Positions 26,378 through 33,923 of a DNA stretch of 36,487 bases are shown here, piece by piece. Both the position numbers and the translations under genes were made by a program. The stretch's first letter is position 1. Each line of letters begins with the position of its first letter. Location of the stretch: NCBI GenBank assembly GCA_009692605.1, contig SHYV01000011.1, positions 1-36,487 of the forward strand, read 5' to 3'. The DNA comes from Myxococcales bacterium. Its GTDB lineage: Bacteria > Myxococcota_A > UBA796 > SXON01. Under the pieces are notes generated by a model. It was given only the letters and a program-made list of their open reading frames with translations. It made no database searches and was not told where the DNA came from.

Positions 26378-27087
26378 TCCGGAGCACTTGGACCATCTGG
26401 AAGAAGGAGATGAGGTGCTACCTCGTCAGCCCGCTCGCCTACGTCTTCTTGGCGGCGTTCCTGTTTCTCTCGGGGCTCTTCTTCTACCTCGGCATCACGC
26501 TGACCGGCGAGGCCTCCCTGCGGGTGCTGCTCGCCAACCTCGCGGTCACCCAACTGTTCGTACTGCCGATGTTGACCATGCGTCACTTCGCGGAAGAGCG
26601 CCGGCAGGGCACGCTTGAGCTCTTGTTCACCGCGCCGGTGCCGTTGGCCGCGATCGTGATCGGCAAGTGGCTCTCGTCGGTCACACTGTGTGTGTTGATG
26701 TTCGTCGGGACCGCGGTGTTTCCAGCGATCCTCGCCTACTACGGCGACCCGGACTGGGGCGTCATGGCGACGAACTACCTGGGGCTGCTCGCGGTAGCGT
26801 GCGGATTCTGCGCCACCGGGCTTTTTGCGTCCTCGCTCACCGACGATCAGGTCGCAGCCGGCCTTCTGGGGATCGTGCTGCTCCTGCCGTTCTGGCTCGT
26901 GCACCAGATCGAAGCGCTGGTATCGGATGAGTGGGCGGAGTCGATCCGGAAGTTCGGCGTGCTGGTGCACCTCGATTCGTTTCAGCGCGGCGTGCTGGAT
27001 TCGGCCGACGTGCTCTACTTCGTGGCGTTTACATTTGTCTTCTTGTTCCTGACGTTTCGTTCGCTCGAGTCCCGCCGATGGCGTTGA
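26374..27087 (+). CDS. ABC transporter permease, GldF-like
   Basis: The product has 237 residues from GTG 26374, overlapping the ATPase stop as GTGA; the longer track version is shadow. It opens with IRSTWTIWKKEMRCYLVSPLAYVF, the usual start of this permease family, and has about six hydrophobic helices. MRHFAEERRQGTLELLFTAPV is the family's coupling-loop motif (E-E-R-x-x-G-T-L-E). Membrane protein, partner of the upstream ATPase. Its stop overlaps the start of the GldG-type gene by 10 nt. Confidence 0.93.
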   Translation: MIRSTWTIWKKEMRCYLVSPLAYVFLAAFLFLSGLFFYLGITLTGEASLRVLLANLAVTQLFVLPMLTMRHFAEERRQGTLELLFTAPVPLAAIVIGKWLSSVTLCVLMFVGTAVFPAILAYYGDPDWGVMATNYLGLLAVACGFCATGLFASSLTDDQVAAGLLGIVLLLPFWLVHQIEALVSDEWAESIRKFGVLVHLDSFQRGVLDSADVLYFVAFTFVFLFLTFRSLESRRWR

Positions 27088-28550
27088 ACCCTATGAACCG
27101 GGCCCAGCAGCGCCGCCTCGCGTTCGGGTCCAACGCATCGCTTGTCACGGTGCTCGTGGTGGCAGCCGTCATGATGACATGGTTGATCGCCGATAAGTAC
27201 CGAGTGCGATTGGATCTCTCGGCAGACCAGGGGAGCACCCTGCTCGCGGACACACGCAACAAGCTGCGGCTGTTCGACCGGGAGGACACGCCGGTGACCG
27301 TGACCGCCTTCTCCGCGCAGCGGGGAAAGCAGGACTCGATGTTCAAGGACCGCGAGCTCTCCGACCTGATGGAGGAGATCGACTACGCCTCACCGAGCGT
27401 GACCACCCGCTTCGTCGACTTCGACCGGGATCGGCTCACCGCCGAGGCCCTCGGGGTCACCGACTACGGCGCAGTGGTCATCCAACGTGGGGAGCGTCGT
27501 GTAGACCTGTCGGATCGGGAGCTGTTCAGGCGCGTCGGCAAGGGCCCCGACAAGCACCTCGACTTTCTCGGAGAGTCCGCGATAAACCGTGGGTTCTCCC
27601 AGATTCTTTCGGACACTCGCAAGACGGTCTACACGCTCGTCGGCCACGGCGAGATGAGCCCCGATAGCCACGACCCCGGTGGGCTCGCCGATCTGGCCGC
27701 CGCGCTCGATCAGGAGCATTACGAACTGAAGCCGCTCGATCTGGTGCGTGGACGCCGAGAAGGCGAGGCCCCTCGCGTGCCCGAAGATGCCGTCGGGCTG
27801 CTCATCATACACCCCACCGTCGCGATCCCGGCGTTGGAGGAGGACCTGATCATCTCGTGGTTCTCGACCGGGGGCGCCCTGATGTTCGCGGTGGAGCCGG
27901 ACGGCCTTTCGCCCGATTTGCTCGGCCGATTCGGAGTCGCCGTTCCCTCCGGCTACGTGCTGGACAAGCTCATGTTGTACCCCTTCCCGGATCGCCCGGT
28001 CCCCCGGTACAAGAACCACCCTGTCACGCAGACCCTCGCCGATGATGAGCTGGTGACCGTCGTCAGCCGCGCCGCCCCGGTGCAGGCGAGCGTGCCGGCG
28101 ATCCCGGGCGTGCGCAGCTCCACCCTGCTGGAGACCAGCCGGGATGGCTGGATCGAGCGCGGAGGCCCGAGCGAGGACGGTCAGGCGCGGTATCAGGCCG
28201 ACCAAGACGGCACGGGGCCGGTGGCGATGGCGTTGGCGCTGGAGGTGACGGCCGAGAGCGGGTTGGTGAAGAAGAAGCCGGGCCGGGTGGTGGTGCTCGG
28301 GGACGCCGATCTGGTCAGCAACGCGGTGCTCAACGAGGGGCCGGGCAACCAGAGCTTCGCGGTCAACAGCGTGCGATGGATGCTCGGGGACGAAGCCCGG
28401 ATCTCGGTGATCGGCAAGCCGAGCGCAGTACGACGGCTCACCCTGACCGAAGAAGACCGGGACCGGATCCGATGGCTGGCGATGGGCATCGCCCCGCTAC
28501 TGGTCGGCCTCGCGGCGGGTGGGGTCTGGGCCTCGCGGAGGGGAAGATGA
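27078..28550 (+). CDS. GldG-family ABC-associated membrane protein
   Basis: The product has 490 residues from ATG 27078 (MALNPMNRAQQ); ATG 27093 is an alternative. One membrane helix near residues 18-40 is followed by YRVRLDLSADQGSTLLADTRNKL, a motif typical of the GldG/ABC-type uncharacterised transport family. A large periplasmic alpha/beta domain follows (VYTLVGHGEMSPDS, GLLIIHPTVAI, LIISWFSTGGALMFAVEPDG), then a C-terminal helix ending ASRRGR. GldG-type proteins work with a GldA/GldF pair. It overlaps the DUF4340 gene by 4 nt. Confidence 0.93.
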   Translation: MALNPMNRAQQRRLAFGSNASLVTVLVVAAVMMTWLIADKYRVRLDLSADQGSTLLADTRNKLRLFDREDTPVTVTAFSAQRGKQDSMFKDRELSDLMEEIDYASPSVTTRFVDFDRDRLTAEALGVTDYGAVVIQRGERRVDLSDRELFRRVGKGPDKHLDFLGESAINRGFSQILSDTRKTVYTLVGHGEMSPDSHDPGGLADLAAALDQEHYELKPLDLVRGRREGEAPRVPEDAVGLLIIHPTVAIPALEEDLIISWFSTGGALMFAVEPDGLSPDLLGRFGVAVPSGYVLDKLMLYPFPDRPVPRYKNHPVTQTLADDELVTVVSRAAPVQASVPAIPGVRSSTLLETSRDGWIERGGPSEDGQARYQADQDGTGPVAMALALEVTAESGLVKKKPGRVVVLGDADLVSNAVLNEGPGNQSFAVNSVRWMLGDEARISVIGKPSAVRRLTLTEEDRDRIRWLAMGIAPLLVGLAAGGVWASRRGR

Positions 28551-30247
28551 TGAACATGCTCAAGCCGTTCCGAGGGACGGCGGTCGCGCTGCTGGTGTTC
28601 GCGGGGATCGCCGGGGTGTGGTGGGCACTGCAGCCCGTAGAGGAAACCCCAAAGCAGCGAAAGGAAAGGAAGAACCAGCAGCAAGGCATCGCGCTGTTCG
28701 CGTTCGAGAAGAGCGATCTCACGAAGGTCACCGTCGAACGGCCCGATGGCACGATCAACCTCTCCGAGCGACCCGACGGCTGGTGGATCGATGGGGCGGA
28801 CGGCATCGCGGACGGCACGAGCCCGAGCGGCGCGGGGGCGAGCGATGAGCCTCTCCCAGCGAGCCGTTCGATGGTCAACCGGGTCAAGCACCAGCTTCAT
28901 GACCTCGTGAGTCGCGCCAGCGTGGTCGAGGGCACCGAGGACATCGCGCTCTACGGCCTCGGAAAGAGCGCGATTCGCGTGACCCTGCAGATGAGGGATG
29001 GCACCATCCACACCTTCGACGCGGGCGACCCGAACCCGTCCGGCGTGAGCTTCTACATCCGCCCGACTCCCGGCGACCTCGTATACACCGTCAAAAAATC
29101 GGCGGTCGACTACTACAGTCTCTCGCTCTCCGAGTTCCGGGAGCGCCGGTTCGCCAGCTTCGACTCCAAGGACGTCGACGCGTTGGACGTGGTCTGGGGG
29201 ACCGCCCAGCAAGCCCAACCAGCCGGCCGCCACCTGCGCTTCCAGCGCACCGGCGAGCACGCGTGGGAGCTGCTCCAGCCCGAGCGTTTCGCGGCCAGCG
29301 ACGATGGCGTCCGCGGGCTGATGGGCCGGGTATCCGCGTTGAAAGCGGTACGTTTCGTCACCGACAAGCCGACCGCCGAGGAGCTCGCGAGCTATGGGCT
29401 CGACGCGCCCAGGCTGCAGATCGCGCTTACCTTCCAGGGGAAGGACCCCATCACGCTGCAGGTAGGAGCCGACGCCCCCGAGAAGGATGGCACCTACGAT
29501 CTGGCCTATGTGCGGCTCGCTGAAGATCCGAGCGTCTACACCGCGCGCAACGGGCTGCTCGAGAACTACGCGAAGGACCCCGCCGAGTACCGCTTGATGC
29601 GTTTTGGCCGCATGGACCCCAACCGCGTATCGCTGGTGGTCGCGACGTTCACGGCCCCGCCGGCGGGCAAGGACGACCCGCGAGATGACGACGCGGACCT
29701 GAACGGGACGGTCACCGTGCGGATGGCGGCGGACAGTTGGCTCTGGGAGGACGGCGTCCCGGTCGCCGGGTCGACCCCCAAGCGTGTCGCGCAGCGAGCC
29801 GCCGACGTCAGCGCAGACGAGTTCATCTCGAACATCCCCGACGACAAGAAGTATGGCTTCGACCAGCCCGTCGTATCGATGCGGCTGCAGGACCTCGATG
29901 GCACCAACCGCACGCTGATCCTCGGTGGAAAGGGTGCGCCAAGCACCGACCATGACGGCCACGAGCGCGATCGGTACTACGCCCGCGTGTCCGACTACGA
30001 CGAGGTCTATCTGGTAGACTCCGGCGTCATCGAGGTCGTGAAGGACCTGATGCGCGAACACCGGCGCAAGATGAACGGCGACGACGCGAAGGACGAGCGT
30101 CAGGAGCGAATCGAAGAGGAGCGCACCGCGCCGGTCGGCCCGATGGCCCCCGGTCAACCCCAACGACCAGGAATGCCGCCTCGACCGGAGAAGCCTCCCC
30201 GGCCCGAGCAGAGTCAACCTCCAACCCCTGGGAAAAAGACGCCATGA
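28547..30247 (+). CDS. DUF4340-containing membrane-anchored protein
   Basis: The product has 566 residues from ATG 28547, preceded by GGAGGGGAAG and overlapping the GldG stop (ATGA). One N-terminal membrane helix (VALLVFAGIAGVWWAL) is followed by repeated beta modules in DUF4340 style: LTKVTVERPDGTINL, RPDGWWIDGAD, YGLGKSAIRVTLQMRDG, then YGLDAPRLQIALTFQGKDP as a second repeat and YGFDQPVVSMRLQDLDG as a third. The last 60 residues are charged and then Pro-rich. DUF4340 genes regularly follow GldG-type genes; the function is unknown, probably periplasmic structural partner. Its stop overlaps the selenoprotein start (ATGA). Confidence 0.92.
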   Translation: MMNMLKPFRGTAVALLVFAGIAGVWWALQPVEETPKQRKERKNQQQGIALFAFEKSDLTKVTVERPDGTINLSERPDGWWIDGADGIADGTSPSGAGASDEPLPASRSMVNRVKHQLHDLVSRASVVEGTEDIALYGLGKSAIRVTLQMRDGTIHTFDAGDPNPSGVSFYIRPTPGDLVYTVKKSAVDYYSLSLSEFRERRFASFDSKDVDALDVVWGTAQQAQPAGRHLRFQRTGEHAWELLQPERFAASDDGVRGLMGRVSALKAVRFVTDKPTAEELASYGLDAPRLQIALTFQGKDPITLQVGADAPEKDGTYDLAYVRLAEDPSVYTARNGLLENYAKDPAEYRLMRFGRMDPNRVSLVVATFTAPPAGKDDPRDDDADLNGTVTVRMAADSWLWEDGVPVAGSTPKRVAQRAADVSADEFISNIPDDKKYGFDQPVVSMRLQDLDGTNRTLILGGKGAPSTDHDGHERDRYYARVSDYDEVYLVDSGVIEVVKDLMREHRRKMNGDDAKDERQERIEEERTAPVGPMAPGQPQRPGMPPRPEKPPRPEQSQPPTPGKKTP

Positions 30248-31824
30248 TCGCGGCCGGGCTGATTTGGGCGGCGTTGATCGCCTGCCAAAACCAGACCTCT
30301 CCACCCGCACGCTCGGCGACCTTAATCTACACCGACCACTGGGACGGTGAGATCGAACCCTGTGGGTGACCCCGTCACCCCACGGGCGGTCTGCCCCGAC
30401 GCGCAACGACGATCTCCGAGACCCGCAACAAGGCGGCAGGGGGACCCGTTTTCGTGGTTGACGCGGGCAACCTGTACTGGAAAAGCGCCCGACTGACCTC
30501 CCAGGATCGGCCACAGCAGTTGGAGAAAGCCCGCTTGTTGGCTGCCTCAGTGAGCCGGTCCGGCATCGACGCCATGCTGCTCGCACAGGGAGACCTCGCG
30601 CTCGGGGTCGACACCGTACGCAGCCTCGCACAGGAGTTTTCGTTGCCCTACGTAGCGACGAACCTGGACTGTGGGGGCGGTTTCCTCGCACCCGAGCGAA
30701 CCATCACCCGCGACGGCCTGCGCGTCGGCGTGCTCGGCGTGGTGAACGACAAGCTCACCTGGCCGGGGTGCACGGTCAGCGATCCCGAGGCCGCGCTGAG
30801 AGCGGGGCTGGCCGGGCTTCAGGGGAAGGTCGACGTCGTCGTCTTGCTGGACGCCCTGACCGAGGAGGCCAGCGAGGGTCTACATCGCGCTGTCCCCGGC
30901 GTGGATCTTGTCGTAGGCGGCACGTCCCAGCCGCTCCAAAGCCCAGTCCCCGTGCCCGGAGGCGGTCTGCGGCTGGGGCCGGGAGGGCGGGGACGAAGCG
31001 TCGGGGTGCTGACGTTCACGCTGGTCGAAGGGGCGACCGCTTGGCGCGAGGACAGCACGATCAGCCGCCTCGTGGAGCAGCTCGACCGGTTCAAGAAGAA
31101 GGTCACCGAGGGGAAGGCGAACGTGGAGGCCGCGCAGGGCGAGCAGGCGCGTGGCGTCGCGCAGAAGCGGGTGGACTACTACCAGAAGCAGGTGGACGAT
31201 CTGAAGGAGCAGCACGCGCTGGCCAGCGCAGCCTCGGGGCGGACCCACACCGCGCACAACACGCTGGTGACCCTTGACGCTGCGGTCCAAGACGAGCCCG
31301 AGACCGCGAAGATGCTCGCCTTGGCGAAAGAGAAGATCGCCGCGGTCGCGCTGGCCGAGTCGCCGGGCGGGGCTTCAGGTCTCGCGGCGGGGGTGGCAGC
31401 TCAGGCGCCCGCCGGAGCGAGCGTGTACGCGGGGTCCGCCGCCTGCGCTTCGTGTCACGCGGGGCCTACCACGCAATGGAAGACCACCGCGCATTCCCGG
31501 GCCTACGCGTCGCTACAAGGCCAGCACCGCGAGCTCGACCAAGAGTGTTTCGCCTGCCATGTCACCGGTGCAGTGGCGACCGGTGGCCCGGTCCTCGGAC
31601 CCACACGGCCGTCGGCGGTCGCAGGGCTCACCAACGTCGGGTGTGAGAGCTGCCACGGGCCCGGCAAGCAGCACGCCGCCTCACCAACGACGCCGATGGC
31701 GATGCCTGACTCGGCGACCTGCGTGATGTGTCACGACGCGACGCAGGATGAGGGCCGGTTCGACTTTGGGACCTACCTACCGCGAATCGTACATGGTCAG
31801 GGGATCGCGAAGCCGGGGCGCTGA
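30244..31824 (+). CDS. Putative selenoprotein: 5'-nucleotidase-like/tetraheme cytochrome c lipoprotein with in-frame UGA (Sec42)
   Basis: ATG 30244 overlaps the DUF4340 stop (ATGA). It starts a lipoprotein signal (lipobox LIAC), then TLIYTDHWDGEIEPCG, then TGA at 30367-30369. The same frame continues without another stop: PRHPTGGLPRRATTISETRN, then VVDAGNLYW, through to 31824, 526 residues in all. The track lists only the part after 30454. Relatives I recall carry EPCGC before GGLPRR, so UGA sits at a conserved Cys, consistent with selenocysteine. A SECIS-like hairpin follows. Residues 30-290 resemble a 5'-nucleotidase/metallophosphatase fold; a coiled coil lies at about 280-330. The C-terminus has four CXXCH heme sites (401, 435, 467, 493), as in cytochrome c554-like proteins. 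It is probably an envelope redox protein. A nonsense mutation is the alternative. Confidence 0.82.
30367..30369 (+). other. In-frame UGA codon, probable selenocysteine 42
   Basis: This TGA is codon 42 counted from ATG 30244. The flanking residues on both sides belong to one continuous motif (EPCG-x-PRHPTGGLPRR), and the reading frame is unchanged across it. The pattern Cys-Gly-Sec resembles a redox pair. Confidence 0.8.
30370..30401 (+). promoter_or_regulatory. Bacterial SECIS-like stem-loop directly after the UGA
   Basis: Starting 1 nt after the UGA: lower stem CGTC (30373-30376) with GACG (30398-30401), upper stem GGGC (30384-30387) with GCCC (30393-30396), apical loop GGTCT (30388-30392). 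The loop starts 18 nt after the UGA. The string GGUCUGC and the 18-nt spacing match the E. coli fdhF SECIS as I remember it. The stems are short and joined by an asymmetric internal loop. Confidence 0.75.
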
Positions 31825-32184
31825 CGCGGTCGGGGACGAGCAGCGTGTCCGCGGTCCGAGCCGGCGCCGGCGGCACCATCTGTATCGACGTGCCCGCACC
31901 GATGGTCACATACATGGACCAGGTCGCGAGGCGCCCGGGATTTGCGGCGGCACCGAATAGGACACGGATGACTCCGTCGGTCAAGAGAATATCTGATGCC
32001 ATGGAGTTGCTCCGGGTTGAACTGCGGAGGGTTGAACTCCGGAGGATCTCCGCGAGCATCACCGGAGGTTCACACACAATCGCTGCTCGGTCCGGCGGCG
32101 CTGCGGACATCGCGCCCTGCCCTGCTCACGTCTCACCCGAAACCCACGGGGGTCCGGCCCATCCGGAGTTACGCCTGCGGGGTG
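31825..32184. other. 360-nt stretch without a confident gene
   Basis: No frame here looks like a real protein; the minus ORF 31628-32110 and plus ORFs are shadow-like in composition. Visible features are a 12-nt palindrome GCCGGCGCCGGC at 31860-31871 and a nearly repeated GGTTGAACTGCGGA / GGTTGAACTCCGGA (about 32017-32045). The stretch is locally less GC-rich (GAATATCTGATG). It should hold the terminator of the cytochrome operon and the promoter of the CotH gene, but neither is clearly recognised. Confidence 0.6.
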
Positions 32185-33906
32185 ATGCCCTCGCGACCTC
32201 TGCTCGTCCTCCCGCTCGCCCTTTGGGCCTGCGAGCACACCGCCGTGGATCTGGGCTCGGAGGACAGCCCCGCTGTCGGGGACAACCCAACGGAAGACGA
32301 GCCGCTCGACAGCGTCCCCGGCGTACCCACCGCCCCCGACGACAATGACGGCTGCCCGGCGCTCTACGATCAGGACGTACTTCCAGCGTTCACGTTGGAT
32401 CTTTCGGAAGCGGAGTGGGCGGCGCTGCAAGCGGACTACACTACCGGCACCAAAGCCTGGCACCCCGCGGCGTTCACCAGCACCGTGGACGGAGAGGTGG
32501 TCGCGATCGCCGACGCCGCTGTGCGCTTGAGCGGCAACCCGGGCTTCTCCTGGATCGGGCCGAAGATGCAGTTCGCGATCTCGTTCACCCAGTACAACGA
32601 GGACGGCCGGCTGGACGGGCTGCGAAAGCTCAAGTTGGACGCATCCTGGTACGATCCGTCGCTCCTCCGAGACCGGCTGGCGTACGCCTACCTCCGGGAT
32701 CTCGGCGTCGCCGCGCCGTGCACGAACAACGCCACATTGGCCATCAACGGGGCCTACTACGGGCTTTACAAGAACATCGAGTTCGCCGATCAGGAGTTTC
32801 TGGAGCGAGTCATGGGCCGCGAGGACAGCGGCGGTGTCCTGTGGAAGTATGGCAGTGAGGCCTCGGTCAACGAGGCGGACGCAGAGCCGCAGCACATGAG
32901 AGAGCTCTGGGCGCGCACCGATGTCGCCTGGCAGGAAGCGAACACCGACCTCGACAGCAACCTGTTGGTGTGGGCGGGAGAGGCGCTGATCCCGCAGGAC
33001 GACGGGTACTGGTGCTGCAACCACAACTTCTACATCTACGAGCATCCGACCAAGGGCATCCAGTTCTTGCCATGGGACATGGACTACACCTTTGACTCGG
33101 CGCCCTACTTCGCCGATCCCGACACGTTCTACCGTGACTCCAACAGCCAGCCCCACCTCGACGCGATCGCGGCCGACCCAATCTGGGGACCACGCTGGGT
33201 CGCAGCGCTCGAGACCGCGACGGGAGCCTACGATCCCGACGTCATGGCCGAGCGCATCACCCTCTGGTCCGCCCAGATCGAGGACGCGTTCGCCTCCGAC
33301 CCGACCACCACGATCAGCGCAGCCGCGCACGCAGATGCCATCGCGCGCATGCCGGGCTGGGTCCGCTCGCGAAGCGCGTTCATGCAGTCCTGGGTGGCGC
33401 GCAAGAAGGGCGAGACGCGCGACAGCGACGGGGACGGGTACACGACCGCGTCAGGCGGTACGGACGGCGGGGCCAACGGCGGGGCCAACGGCGGGGCCAA
33501 CGGCGGGGACTGCGATGACAGCAGCGATGCCATCCACCCCGGCGCCCCCGAGGCCTGCAACCGCCGGGATGATGACTGCAACGGCCTCTTCGACGATGAC
33601 GCCGCCTGCGACGTGTGCGACGAGCACTCGTTCGGAGCCTCGCGGTTCCTGATCTGCGGGAACCCAGCGAACCAGGCCGACGCCCAGCGGGAGTGCGCCG
33701 AAGCCGGGGGCGCGCTCGGGTACCCGCTCACGACCGAGGAGTGGTACCTCGTGGTGTTCACGACCTACTGGCAGGAGCACGCCTGGTCTGGCTACTCCGC
33801 TTGGTGGGCGGACCCGAGCAGCTGTCAGGCCTTGGTACCGACGTCTTGGGCCGCAAGCGCAGTGGACTGCACGACCTTGCTCCCGGCGGTGTGCAGGTTG
33901 CCGTAG
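32185..33906 (+). CDS. CotH-type kinase/MopE/lectin-like lipoprotein
   Basis: The product has 573 residues from ATG 32185 (MPSRPLLVLPLALWAC), chosen because it gives a lipobox LWAC; the 63 residues before it in the track are shadow. Residues about 70-400 are CotH-like: NGAYYGLYKNIEF, VLWKYG and GIQFLPWDMDYTFD, the last holding the metal-binding Asp pattern of the atypical protein kinase fold. Residues 413-475 are a MopE-type calcium/metal motif: DSDGDGYT, then a Gly/Asn linker, DCDDSSDAIHPGAPEACNRRDDDCNG. The last about 95 residues, with six or more Cys and CGNPANQADAQRECAEAGG, look like a C-type lectin fold. It should sit at the outer surface. A GTG at 32182 is an alternative start. Kinase activity is unproven. 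Confidence 0.87.
   Translation: MPSRPLLVLPLALWACEHTAVDLGSEDSPAVGDNPTEDEPLDSVPGVPTAPDDNDGCPALYDQDVLPAFTLDLSEAEWAALQADYTTGTKAWHPAAFTSTVDGEVVAIADAAVRLSGNPGFSWIGPKMQFAISFTQYNEDGRLDGLRKLKLDASWYDPSLLRDRLAYAYLRDLGVAAPCTNNATLAINGAYYGLYKNIEFADQEFLERVMGREDSGGVLWKYGSEASVNEADAEPQHMRELWARTDVAWQEANTDLDSNLLVWAGEALIPQDDGYWCCNHNFYIYEHPTKGIQFLPWDMDYTFDSAPYFADPDTFYRDSNSQPHLDAIAADPIWGPRWVAALETATGAYDPDVMAERITLWSAQIEDAFASDPTTTISAAAHADAIARMPGWVRSRSAFMQSWVARKKGETRDSDGDGYTTASGGTDGGANGGANGGANGGDCDDSSDAIHPGAPEACNRRDDDCNGLFDDDAACDVCDEHSFGASRFLICGNPANQADAQRECAEAGGALGYPLTTEEWYLVVFTTYWQEHAWSGYSAWWADPSSCQALVPTSWAASAVDCTTLLPAVCRLP
33466..33501 (+). repeat. Three 12-bp repeats (GGCGGGGCCAAC) in the MopE linker
   Basis: Exact head-to-tail copies code for Gly-Gly-Ala-Asn between the two halves of the metal motif. 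Confidence 0.92.
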
Positions 33907-33923
33907 CCCTCGGCGGACCGGCT

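Noticed and set aside
30244-30369. A separate 41-residue peptide gene, with the cytochrome starting at GTG 30454
   Set aside because: The frame is continuous, the motif EPCG-x-PRHPTGGLPRR spans the TGA, GTG 30454 lies in the middle of a beta strand (FVVDAGN), and only the upstream ATG gives a lipoprotein signal.
28193-30691. 832-residue minus-strand ORF
   Set aside because: It lies across the well-supported GldG, DUF4340 and selenoprotein genes and has shadow-type composition.
30244-31824. Pseudogene by nonsense mutation
   Set aside because: The stop falls exactly at the expected Cys codon, is UGA, is followed by a SECIS-like hairpin at the right distance, and the rest of the gene is intact. 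It remains the main alternative until sel genes are found.
31628-32110. 160-residue minus ORF as a small gene in the gap
   Set aside because: Half of it is antisense to the cytochrome's heme region and the remainder has no ribosome binding site or domain.
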